This document shows positions 11,416 through 23,060 of a stretch of 64,000 nucleotides of DNA, piece after piece. The notes beneath the pieces are model-generated. The model made no database searches and had not been told where the DNA came from. It saw only the letters and a list, made by a program, of their open reading frames with translations. The stretch is taken from positions 8,261,624-8,325,623 of the forward strand of contig NC_039507.1 in assembly GCF_003672135.1 (NCBI RefSeq), given 5' to 3'. The position numbers were made by a program, and so were the translations under genes. Position 1 is the first letter of the stretch. Each line of letters opens with the position of its first letter. The DNA is from Ooceraea biroi (Eukaryota > Arthropoda > Insecta > Hymenoptera > Formicidae).

Positions 11416-12735
11416 GAATTAAACGCCGCAGTGCGCTCTCGTGGTCAACGACGACTCATCACGGTAATGCCCTAAGTGGAAAAAAGTTGGAGAGTAGTAA
11501 CTTGTGTACTTAAGAGTTAATGGCTGACCAAACGACAAGCGTAATCAGAGGGAACAGCGACACGGCCTGCTAGATAAAGCGAGTTTCCGCGATGTGTATA
11601 CAGCGCGCAGCGATGCAAAATGCAGCCCTGTTCCAACTTGGTCCCGGGGCCGCGCGTCATTGTTTGCGTTCCGATTGAGTCATTGTACCGGGACTACCGG
11701 GCCAAATTGACATCAGAACTATGCAGTACGATCTGAAAGCTGCGGCCGGCGCTTTTGTAGACCTAGTCGTTCGCTATCGTCACAGGCATTCGCGGAGGCA
11801 TGAATTGCTCGCGGCCGTCGCGGAACCTAGCGATCCTGCGCGATGCCTCAGAATGTGAATTTTGATTGTCATATCAATCTCGATAAATCGTTTCGTCTCT
11901 TCCGATGGAGTGAAATTCTTCGTCTTATTGCATCATGTACCAAATTATAGATGATAATGTCGTCTATGTACCAAATTATAGATAGACGACATTTCTGCAA
12001 AAAATGTTATATATTGAGGTACAAATACATACATACAAATAAAATACACGAATCATTTGAATAAGATTTTGTAAGCTGTATTTTTGACTTTTCGGTAATA
12101 TGTTCTCATTTTCAGTATGCTATATTATTTGGCACAAATTTGCGATTCAGTGTTACATTGTTTTATAGAATAGTTCGTACAAAGAGTATTTCGGGTATTT
12201 CCGTTGTGACGTTTTGCAAACTACATATCTGAATTAACTATCAGAATCATTTCTTTGAAAAAGGCAACTGCGAAAGATAGTACACATTTGAATAGTTGAG
12301 AAACGATCGTTCTACTTTCGAAAAATATTCATAGAGCATTCTCTTTTTTTGCGACAAATTAATTAATTAATTTAGTTTTACAGTCTACACAAAAATTTGA
12401 TTGTGTTACAGGCAGTTCTACAATGTATTGTTCTCTCAGCGTTTTATCTTATAAAATTCAACATCGTTGCGAGTTTCTTTTTACCAGCCTTTCGTGATTT
12501 GTATTCGGGGTGCCACAGCTGCATCCTTTTCTTCTCTCCTCTCCATCGCTCTCGTTTCTGGATCAAATACGACGATACCGATGTCAATATCTCTCTTCCA
12601 TTGCGTCCCTTTCTGTTTTATTCTCTCCTTCTTTATTCTCTTTTCCTCTATTATCTCCCTCCTCCGCGGTGTTCTTTGCATCTGCTTCTAACTTGCGTAG
12701 GTAAATACCATGATATTCATACTTCCTAATAATTC
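11416..12735. other. Non-coding stretch between TRIM array and mariner A1
   Basis: The first half is GC-rich, the second AT-rich. There is no recognisable gene. A compact structure near 11936-11992 combines an 18-bp direct repeat with an 11-bp inverted repeat (listed separately). Pyrimidine-rich sequence at 12520-12690 opens several hydrophobic chance frames. Confidence 0.6.
11936..11992. repeat. Interleaved direct and inverted repeat
   Basis: ATGTACCAAATTATAGAT occurs at 11936-11953 and again at 11966-11983. ATGTCGTCTAT (11957-11967) and its complement ATAGACGACAT (11982-11992) form an 11-bp perfect stem with a 14-base loop. The shape suggests a templated-repair or snap-back event. Confidence 0.8.
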
Positions 12736-12737
12736 TA

Positions 12738-14037
12738 TTGGGTTGGCCAAAAAGTAATTGCGTTTTTCTTTATATAAATAAAAGGCGAATTTTTCATGGG
12801 AAACAAAACCTTTATTAAACAATATATTGTCCATTTTATTTGATTATCTTTTGCCATTTTTCAGGCAACTTCATGATTCCGCGCTCAAAAAAGTTCTTAT
12901 CTTTTTCAGCAAAAAACAATTACAAGAACGATTTGATATCCTCATCAGCAGTAAAGGTTTTACCATTCAAGGCGTTTTGCAAAGAACGAAACAAATGGTA
13001 ATCTGATGGTGCCAGGTCTGGCGAATATGGTGGATGTGGTAACATCATGGTAACACATCCCATCCAAGCTGCAACAATTTTTCACGAGTGACCAAACTTG
13101 TACGTGGTCTAGCGTTATCATGGTGAAACACAACACCTTTGCGATTCACCAATTCTCGACGTTTCTGTTTGATGGCATCATTTAATTTATCCAGTTGACG
13201 ACAGTATACGTCTGAATTAATGGTTTGATTCCTTGCAAGCAGCTCAAAATACACAATACCTTTAAAGTCCCACCAGACTGACAGCATAATCTTTCTTTGG
13301 TGAATATCTGCTTTTCAAGTGCTTTCAGCAGGTTCATCACGCTTGCTCCACCATCTTTTTCGTTTGACGTTGTTGTAGACGATCGATTTTTCGTCGCCTG
13401 TTATCATACGTTTCAAAAATCGATCATTTTCCTCACGTTGCAAAAGAGAATCGCAGATGTCAATACGCTTAGTGAGATGAATTTCTTTGAGCTCATGTGC
13501 TACCGAAATATCGAGCTTACTAATGTATCCAAGTCGTTTTAAATGGTTTTCAACACTCGATTTCGATATGTTAAGATTCTCAGCAATCTCTCGTGTCGTT
13601 AAACGCCGATTCGAATCGATCAGCGCCTTTATTTTGTCATCATCAATTTCGATTGGCCTTCCTGAGCGTGGTGCATCTTTCACATTAAAATCTGCAGATC
13701 GAAATTTAGTAAACCAATTTTGACACTGCCGCAGTTTTAAAGCATCTTCGGCCATATACATGACATAACTTTTTATGAGCTTGCACAGCGTTTTTCCCTT
13801 TTCGGAAGTAATAAAACAAAATATGAGGAAAATGTTCTTTTTGATTTTCCATTTTGAAATCGACGGCAAACAAACAATTGTTAACGAAATCGTGTACTTT
13901 CTTTTTGTAAAACAAGCTTGAACTGTGAGTTGTTAACCTACATAATGAATTTGCGGTTTAGAATGAAGTTAGTTACATTTGAAGACATGTATGTCCATCT
14001 ATTGGAAAAAAACGCAATTACTTTTTGGCCAACCTAA
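12738..14037 (-). mobile_element. Mariner element, family A copy 1 (inactive)
   Basis: A 1300-bp element bounded by TA dinucleotides (12736-12737 and 14038-14039) with terminal inverted repeats starting TTGGGTTGGCCAAAAAGTAA. The left end has TTGGG and the right end reads back as TTAGG. It carries a broken transposase gene on the minus strand. It lies inverted to the second family A copy at 17069-18364. Confidence 0.95.
12815..13852 (-). pseudogene. Mariner transposase pseudogene (family A copy 1)
   Basis: The reading begins at MENQKEH and shows the mariner pattern: an N-terminal helix-turn-helix half (QNWFTKF, then the DAPRSGRPIEIDDDKIKALID region), a degraded WVPHEL motif, the first catalytic Asp in TGDEK, and the second in HDNARP. 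Lesions: a 1-bp insertion near the N-terminus shifts the frame at HVYG. The Trp residues of LDIWVPHEL and DEKW are Ser, and the Pro of PHEL is Ala. An in-frame TGA follows EPAEST. An 11-bp insertion after DVLP shifts the frame before the third Asp. A TAA stop lies in the C-terminal tail. Family knowledge: mariner transposases are about 345 residues and cut and paste at TA. This copy cannot make one. Confidence 0.93.
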
Positions 14038-14039
14038 TA

Positions 14040-17000
14040 TTATCGCTGTCGCTTTCACCATTTCGTCTCTTGAAACTGAAATATATTAGTTCAAAAAAAG
14101 ATTACAACATTTTCACGCACGATGGCCTAATTTGATTCTCGTGTTGTCTCAAGCCCTAATTTAAGACCAAAGAATAGGAATTACAATTTAGTTACGAATG
14201 GCGATACGAATAGCTGTATAATAGGGGGTCATTTCGCAGCTATCGCGTTGCCCGATATACAACACCCTACAGCCGCTTATCTCAGCGTCGTTACATAAAT
14301 GGCTATTGCTCCCGACTTAGCTTCAATTATGAAAATTACCTCCCCAATTTGACAGCTGCAATACCGCGTAATTCGTCGTTCCCGCTATCGTTCTCGGCCG
14401 GTCGCCGCCACCGTAATTGAATTTCGCGAGATCTAATCGTCCTGCTAATGGTATTGGTAAAGTCGCTCGCGCCTTCAGTTTTTATTTCCGCCAGAAAGCG
14501 CTAATAAAAACGAGGAGATACTCGTTGCCTCTGTTCCCCTTTTTTGCCCTCTTTTTCTCTGTTTTTTTTCTCCCGCCCGGTGGTGTCTCCGGGCGACCCT
14601 TTAATTCATCTCTCCGCAAATCCACCCTGACCGCTTTTCCCTCGTCCTCGGGGATACTCCGGGGACGGGCCACCATCATAACAGCGTTTTCTCGCGCGCG
14701 TCTGGAATACAAAGCGCCGTCGAATCTATACGAGTCCCAGGAGCGGCGGTACGACTTCGTCCTGCCGAACAGGATACAACCCGGCCGCGCTACGAGAATC
14801 AGGAGTTATCGCGAAGCGGAAGGAACAACGGCTCAATACCATTTCCCGTATCACGTTCTTCGATTACTTTTAATCCATCGCGTTTTTAACATATTTTTAA
14901 TATACAACGCAGCGCCCTCACCTGCATCGAGGACACTCGGCGATTGGAGCTCATACAGGGACGAATTGGGATATCGATACCATATTACTCTGAATTATTT
15001 TATAACAATGATACCCGCTCGCGAACTTATGTACGATAAATCATTGCGAAAATGATACATCGCTGCAACTGCAACGTTCATTGAACTGTCGACACAACGG
15101 TAAAGCGTTACTCCCTCGCACGCGTTATTTTTACGTACCTTTCTAAATCGTATCCGACATACAAACACTTAAAATATCATCATTTACCACGTGCTTTCGG
15201 GATGTTCTGTCAGCGGGACAAATGTGCCGCAAATACCGCCGATGTCGCTTCCGCTTTTATTGTAATGTTGAGAAATGAGACGCGCACGAGACAATATACG
15301 AGAATTAGAATTCATCCGACATACGGGTTGTCATATATGACTGCAAAGCCGACTGCAAATATTTCCCCGTACACACACGCTTCACCGCCGAGTAATCACC
15401 CTCGCGTATACATCTTAATCTTCGCTTCTCTCTGCGGCTCTCTGTGACTCCGCACTCGTCCGCGACGAAATTGTCGTGGACTGTGCACGTGGGTCCTGCG
15501 ATATCCATATGCCCTGCCTCATTTAGAACTTTAGAATATAGTGACCCCGTCGTAATTTTGCGGATTACGTTCGCAAGTGCGAGCGATTCGATAAGAGTTT
15601 TTATCGCTTATATCATTTATAATCCGTAAATATTATTTTTATCTTATCTTACGTGGCGGATTCATTGCTGGTTGATTTCTTTCGCACGTTGTGTTGCACA
15701 GCCCACGTCCTAAAACTCAGAGCGACCATCCACCTATGTTATTTTATCGTTTTGTGCAATCGTGTTTTCGCGACAATTGCCTGTCCGCAGACATGCGACT
15801 ATCACAGACGGGCGGCATTTATTTCTCCGATCGACATACGCCACGCGGGATATTTTCCTCGTTATAAGCCCGGTTGTCCACGCAGATAGCGCTAATCGAA
15901 GATGACCGTTTTTGATAGGCGTCATGCGTAGGGTATTCCGTGGCGGTTTTTATTCCCGAATGTCGGCCGTGATGTACGCGTGACTTACGCCCCGCCAAGA
16001 TAACAGCGCTCGAAAACTGCCGAAATGAAAGTTCGACTTTGTTCTGGCCACCAGTATCGACCAATAATCGATTCCCGAGTCTGTCAACTGTCAGCGGAGA
16101 GGAGGAACGCTCGTGTAACGTGCCTTCCGACCGAAAATTGAAAATTTTTTGCGACAATCGTTACTTTACATATTGTCTCAATTTCATCACGCGTGCACTC
16201 TTGGCAATTCAATCTTGTTGCGATTTTTCTAAAATTAATATTTATTATTTGATTCTATAAATGGAATATTGATTATTTTCTTCTGTCAACAAGAACGAGA
16301 TGATAATTTGTGAACGACATACACGTTCTGTAGTTTGCATTCGGTTAGCAGTAACGTTTAAATCGGCGAATACCGGTGCTTTTATCTGTCGCTGCAAAAA
16401 GAGGAGTTCCTTTCTCTTTTGAAAAATTTCTGCAACATTGAAGACTAGCCTTCATGAAATGAACGCAAAATACCGTGTCGATAACACGTTCCGGCCTTAA
16501 TTAATTCGCACGATCCACGGCTTGCGAAAGGAAGGTTCTTCGGTAGCCTTGAGCCATTTTTTTATCTATATTATGCGCCAACCACCACCATCCGACCTTT
16601 TTTGAAACACCAAACTCGATTAAGCTTCTTGTTTGGGCTCGCCCGGCGTGGGCGCGGGCGCGGTTATTCCCGGTCAGAAATGCCAAACTAATTTAAAACT
16701 GTTCATCATTAGATGACGCATGAATAGAAGAATGTTTCTGGCAGCTTAATTAGAAGCAAAAATGGCCCGAGTGCGCGGCATTTTCAATTTAGTGATAATT
16801 AACAAACCGCGTGGATTCGCTTTCCATTGTTCTCGTGTAGCCGTCGCAATTCCAGGTACCAAATAAATAGTGATTCTGACTGTTCTCTAATCAAACCCTA
16901 ATTATTAAATCGAGAGTTCTAAGCTCTCTCGTTAAAAATAGTTTGTATGTATTTCACGAAATCAGAATTTATTTATTTTTCCATTTATTCTATCATTTAT

Positions 17001-17066
17001 TTATTCATCAAAAAGATTGCTTAGCCTATAATTATTACATAAAATCAAATAATGTATAAATTATAC
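14040..17066. other. Spacer between inverted mariner A copies
   Basis: About 3 kb without a recognisable gene. The 212-codon open frame on the plus strand at 14417-15055 is the longest non-transposon frame in the window. It has no domain, has mixed composition and crosses both GC-rich and AT-rich DNA, so I treat it as chance. The last 200 bases are AT-rich, which suits mariner insertion. Confidence 0.55.
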
Positions 17067-17068
17067 TA

Positions 17069-18364
17069 TTGGGTTGGCCAAAAAGTAATTGCGTTTTTTT
17101 CCAATAGATGGACATACATGTCTTCAAATGTAACTAACTTCATTCTAAACCGCAAATTCATTATGTAGGTTAACAACTCACAGTTCAAGCTTGTTTTACA
17201 AAAAGAAAGTACACGATTTCGTTAACAATTGTTTGTTTGCCGTCGATTTCAAAATGGAAAATCAAAAAGAACATTTTCCTCATATTTTGTTTTATTACTT
17301 CCGAAAAGGGAAAAACGCTGTGCAAGCTCATAAAAAGTTATGTCATGTATATGGCGAAGATGCTTTAAACTGCGGCAGTGTCAAAATTGGTTTACTAAAT
17401 TTCGATCTGCAGATTTTAATGTGAAAGATGCACCACGCTCAGGAAGGCCAATCGAAATTGATGATGACAAAATAAAGGCACTGATCGATTCGAATCGGCG
17501 TTTAACGACACGAGAGATTGCTGAGAATCTTAACATATCGAAATCGAGTGTTGAAAACCATTTAAAACGACTTGGATACATTAGTAAGCTCGATATTTCG
17601 GTACCACATGAGCTCAAAGAAATTCATCTCACTAAGCGTATTGACATCTGCGATTCTCTTTTGCAACGTGAGGAAAATGATCGATTTTTGAAACGTATGA
17701 TAACAGGCGACGAAAAATCGATCGTCTACAACAACGTCAAACGAAAAAGATGGTGGAGCAAGCGTGATGAACCTGCTGAAAGCACTTGAAAAGCAGATAT
17801 TCACCAAAGAAAGATTATGCTGTCAGTCTGGTGGGACTAAAGGTATCGTGTATTTTGAGCTGCTTGCAAGGAATCAAACCATTAATTCAGACGTATACTG
17901 TCGTCAACTGGATAAATTAAATGATGCCATCAAACAGAAACGTCGAGAATTGGTGAATCGCAAAGGTGTTGTGTTTCACCATGATAACGCTAGACCACGT
18001 ACAAGTTTGGTCACTCGTGAAAAATTGTTGCAGCTTGGATGGGATGTGTTACCATGATGTTACCACATCCACCATATTCGCCAGACCTGGCACCATCAGA
18101 TTACCATTTGTTTCGTTCTTTGCAAAACGCCTTGAATGGTAAAACCTTTACTGCTGATGAGGATATCAAATCGTTCTTGGAATTGTTTTTTGCTGAAAAA
18201 GATAAGAACTTTTTTGAGCGCGGAATCATGAAGTTGCCTGAAAAATGGCAAAAGATAATCAAACAAAATGGACAATATATTGTTTAATAAAGGTTTTGTT
18301 TCCCATGAAAAATTCGCCTTTTATTTATATTAAAAAAAACGCAATTACTTTTTGGCCAACCCAA
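17069..18364 (+). mobile_element. Mariner element, family A copy 2 (inactive)
   Basis: A 1296-bp element between TA duplications (17067-17068 and 18365-18366), with both termini TTGGGTTGGCC. It has the same family and internal structure as copy 1 but the opposite orientation, so the two form a widely spaced inverted repeat. The 3' side is followed by a very AT-rich run. Confidence 0.95.
17254..18287 (+). pseudogene. Mariner transposase pseudogene (family A copy 2)
   Basis: The start is the ATG of MENQKEH and the end is NGQYIV-stop. Motifs: HTH half with DAPRSGRPIEIDDD, LDISVPHEL in place of WVPHEL, TGDEKSIVY (first Asp kept, Trp lost), HDNARPR (second Asp), and SPDLAPSDYHLF (third Asp). Lesions private to this copy are a 1-bp deletion in an A-run (DALNCG instead of DALKLRQ) and a 2-bp deletion at WWD-KGIVYF. 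Lesions shared with copy 1 are the TGA after EPAEST, the two Trp-to-Ser changes, and the 11-bp insertion between DVLP and HPPYSP. Three frames are needed to read the whole protein, so it is inactive. Confidence 0.93.
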
Positions 18365-18436
18365 TATATTAAATTTATATAAATTATATAAATTATATAT
18401 AAATGTCATAAAATTATATAAATTATATAAGATATT
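18365..18436. repeat. AT-rich tandem tract beside mariner A2
   Basis: Irregular repeats of AAATTATAT(A) directly after the mariner end. The tract has almost no G or C and is a natural TA-rich target. Confidence 0.8.
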
Positions 18437-21400
18437 AAATATATCTCGAAGTTTTAAATATGTTTAGACAGACGTATATTGTACTAACCATTGTTCTCCT
18501 TTGACAAATTTTGCATGATCCGATAGAATAATTATGCTGTATTATTTTTTATGGCTTATCAGATTCTCGCGGTTTTTTTTATCCTAATCTAATTTCGGGA
18601 AGCAATTGGAAGTGAAATGTCGGGTGACGTCTCACGGAAGGTGTCTTCATCCTCGGGCTTTTTCCGGATAATCTGTACCAGCATCGCTGGTCGGACGGAA
18701 CTGTTCAAGATGTAGGTGTGATAACGAACTAATACGGGTTACGGTGTAATCTGCATAATAATGCGCGGGCGTTATTGGTCCGTGGATTTCTCTTCGGCTG
18801 CATACAGATTCAAAATTACTGAGACGCCGCTGAGCTTCCCGTCGTACGCGTGACGGTAGAAGTTGAATCAGTGCTCCCGGAATTTCAGCTTTCTTTCCCT
18901 CGCGTTGCGGATCACCGCTGAATTCTAATGGCTCCTAAAGACACCAAGACTTCTCCGTGGCCTTAAATTTATTCCGCGTGTTTTCTCCCGACAGTGTTAC
19001 TTACAATTTAATTACGATGTATATATCCGCGTGTTCCGAGGAGACCGCGAGGAAAACGTTGCCCCAATTATTTTTCACATCCGAAAAACAGTTTGCCTAG
19101 TTACTCTGAAAATGAGATGTCGGAGAAGATCCCGTGTAATTAGAGGTAGCTCTTGTTATTAGATGAATTACGGTTTATCAGCGTCACGATTCACCGTGCA
19201 TAATACGCATTTGATCAATTACGAGGCAATCGCAAACATCTGCATATTGATCGTTAGTGCAATGACAGAGCATGAACGGAACTGCGGATATTGAGTCGTA
19301 TTGGAAATTAAGAAGTCGCTGTGACGTTTACTTTCGTATTTTTAACTCACTCCGGTGGCTGCATCTTTCGCCGCTTTAAAATAGTTATGCTTATGCTTCA
19401 TCAATTTACTTTTCCTGCAATGTGAGCTCTTAACTTTAATCCCATTTATCATCCAATTCTATTCAGCTGCCGTTCCTATATATTTATTAACGTCACTGCA
19501 AAATATCGCGTAAAGTAATTATTAAAGTTAAATAAACATCACGCGGGTGAGTGGAAGAAGGTGGGAAAATCGGGTCGTTCCCGAGAAAACTTACCGTCCA
19601 CGATCGATTTTAATATCCATCAGATATCGCGAGTATAGAATTTCCAAAGTATGCGTCGATATGCCGCAGATAAACCTTATTATAAAGTTATCCGCGATAT
19701 TTTCCCCCGTACGTGTGCGGTTGAATAATCTTGATTATTACTCTCCTCGCGTTTCTCGCCGTATATTTCGAAAATAACGAGTCGGAGAACGTTGCGACGC
19801 GTTATTAAACGGCCCTTTATCATCAGCCGCGTTATTGCAAAGTCTCTCTGGCATCGACAATCGCGCGCCGGCTTTCTTTTTCGGTGTGATTAAGGCTCAT
19901 TGTGGATTTACGCAATGGTGCATGCTTAATACCACTTTGAATGTCTGATACATTGTAATTTCGGGTATTCCCGTTGCGTTTCCATTTCCGGTGGCGGGAA
20001 GCTGGTAACTTCGCCGATAACACTACGTCGCCGAGAGATAATCCGACTTGACTGTCTCGACGCTCGACGGTTGATTTGTGTTTAATTTCTCTATGCTATT
20101 TCGGTTTTTACTCGACCCTCGACTGTGTGTGATAAAACCATCTGCCGTCGCATCACGGATCCGTCCTGAATTCGCCGACGTTCCGCTATTTGTGTTATCT
20201 GCAAGCTGCATCGCAAATTGGATTCATCCTTTCGTTTTATTATGATTATGAATATCCTCTTTCTACGACTCAGTCAAAATTGTACGATTTCCTTATTAAA
20301 GATTTCGAAGCCTTACAACCGGTCTCAAGAATAGATACAGATTTGCTTATTCATCGTGAGACTATGGTTATTTTTATTTGTGCATGTAAAATTGCGGTTA
20401 AGGTCTTGCGCTATTATTATCGAGTCCATCATGGTTTGCAAATGGAGTAGTATTGCTATATTAGATCCGATATTTTCAGCTGATTTCTTATTTCACATTC
20501 ACGTACAATAGGGGTAGTCCGATATGTCAAGCGGATATGATACCCACGAAGCAATTAAACTTTTATATCCCCGGTTCGAAAATATTTTCTTATTTCTCCA
20601 TCTTTTATCAGCTCAATTGTAATTTGTTTTAGGAAAAAACGTTTCAGAAATTTTAAAATAACCTTGCTTCTTTGATGGAGATGCAAATTTTCTTTTTATG
20701 TAAATTGATTTTCTTAGTCATACCGAATATAAAAGTGTTATATATTTATCACGTCTTATGACATTTCAAACTATCATAAAGCGTAACATAAGATTATAAA
20801 AGGGACAGTAAAACGAAATACTGAGAAAGTTGTCTTGGAAAGTTCAGACGGTTTAAATCATTTGCAAAAGTTCAAATGATGAAATTTATAAATGGCTATA
20901 TGTTATTATTATTTCGTAGCAAGATTTTTTTGTACTGTACTCGATTGTTATCTGAAAATATTTGATCTACATTTCGAAAATTGATGGAGAATGATGGTAC
21001 GAAGTTTATAAATTTAAAGAAATGTCAAAAGCTTCTGTGTTTAAAAGAATACTTTTGGTTACGGATCAATATCCGATAATATATGTGTATTTCATGTATG
21101 AATCTGACACGTTACATGGTTACATTATAATATATATTTGTTATATCAGAAACATGTGTTTGAATAGATTTGCATACACGTCAATATGAGAGACTGATTA
21201 ATCTCGAAAAAGTACATTTAAAATATAGAAATTTATTTATTCCCCACTATTCATATGGACAACATTATATATACATACATAATTTAAATCTAATGCGTAT
21301 GTATTTACGTAAGGACTTGTCAGCTATCAGTGATCATTAATTTCAGAAATAAGCTGAAGCACGTTACTCTATTTTAGACGGATCGCGCCGTTGGATTACC

Positions 21401-22779
21401 GAATTATGCAGATAGGATTCGCAAACAAGCATCAACGACAGGATATCATTATAAGCTTTAGAATTAGTCCATGTGTCTGTTTAGCGGTGCAGATTTCCTC
21501 CGTTGTCACTACTAATCGGAATTTTACCTCTAGAAAATCCCGTTTAGTGATGTAGCTTCAACATGTGCGAATACGCGTGCTGTCGACTCGATCTCGAATT
21601 TATAACGACCGCTTCCGCCAAAATCATTACTGCCATATGAGAGATCGCAAATGATGACATTTATGGCGCTCGTGCCATTTGTGAATACGACATTAATCCC
21701 TTATTTGACAGTCGATTAATTAAGCGTTGTCCCGATAGCGCTTATTAACAACGGATTAATTATTCACGAACGGTACAGAAAAACGCGCTAAGTGCAACGT
21801 CGTTTCTCGCAATGATCTCGCTCACATCATATTACTTTGTACTTGCTTTATACGGGACGAATCGCACGAAGGGACGCCGCGGAGGTTTATCGCGGTCGAA
21901 AAGTATCTCGTCGCCTCGACGTCTCGTCGAGCGATAAGAAACAGGAGCTCCGGTAGGATATTAGGGATAAGTGGTGCACCCGAGGGTGGCTTCGAGGCTT
22001 ATGATATTTAATTAAGGCCGAGCTGAAGCTGGTGTAGCCTGCGCGGAACGTAAGTAGCTGCCGTGCGGTCGTCGCGAGTCAGACTGGGTGTTTCTGGTGA
22101 AGTAGCTTACGCGGTAGCCACGTAAAGAGAAAGCAAAAAAAGAAGCAGAGAAGAGGAGTACTCTCGACCATGTTCCTGCTTATTTTAGCAAGTACTCCTC
22201 GCGATAAGGCCGAGATATAGAGACTCGACCGTCGCTCGGTACCAAACCTACGACCGGCTGTATATGGGACAATCGATACCATTGCGCGTGCATTATCCGT
22301 GCTTATCTCGCTTTGTGGTGATTCCTTTCGGTCTTTGTCGTCGTACGTATCTAGCTATCGCACTTATCGGTCGAAATCACCGACACGCTCTTGCCGTCAC
22401 GTGTGTCCGTGCGTGTGCGCGTTCGGATGGGGGATGCAAGCGGTTGCGCGCTAATTAAGCGCCGCGAGACCTTGCAAAAAGAGGCGTCGGGAGGGATGCA
22501 CGTGAGGTGGATTTGATTATACTTATTACGACATCAGGTTGCCGTAGAGACATTAATATTCAAATGATCCGGCACTCGATCGATTTACGTACGCTCGTAC
22601 AATAATTCGTGATTTGCATGCCTCGCGACCGGTACCATTGTTATTCTGTTGCTAAAGTACGAGTGGTTGCGTTCATGATGACTTTATGATTATAATACCG
22701 TTGCATTTTATAATGGTGTGTACGGATTATTCTGAAACATTTTGACATTATTATTACACATCATAATTTATTAACGATT

Positions 22780-23060
22780 ACAAAATAAAATTTCAGTCAG
22801 GATTTCAAGGAATAACAAAGATAATTAATAATAATTATAATAATGATAATAACTGATGGCGTAATTATGGTAGCAACAATAATGAATAATTTACAGTATA
22901 ATAATTTACAATAATAATGATAAACAATAGTAATTTAGAATATTATTAATTAAATTAATTAAATTTACGTTATTTAATATTACACATTTGTTTATATAAA
23001 AATTATGATACAAATTTTGATAAATAAAGATTGATAATGTAAGTTGTAATCATAGTAAGA
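22780..23060. repeat. AT-rich low-complexity region (AAT/ATT-like)
   Basis: Dense irregular ATAAT/AATTA repeats with very little G or C. No coding or terminal repeat is visible. Confidence 0.75.

Noticed and set aside
13297..13723. Plus-strand frames over mariner A1 (and the matching minus-strand frames in A2)
   Set aside because: Antisense shadows of the transposase pseudogene.
14417..15055. 212-codon open frame on the plus strand
   Set aside because: Longest frame outside the transposons, but it has no domain or motif and crosses abrupt composition changes; a minus-strand frame overlaps its GC-rich part. Best explained by chance.
20505..20600. tRNA-like stretch with a GGTTCGAA motif
   Set aside because: The motif resembles a B box but lacks the TC at the right position, and no acceptor stem or A box pairs with it.
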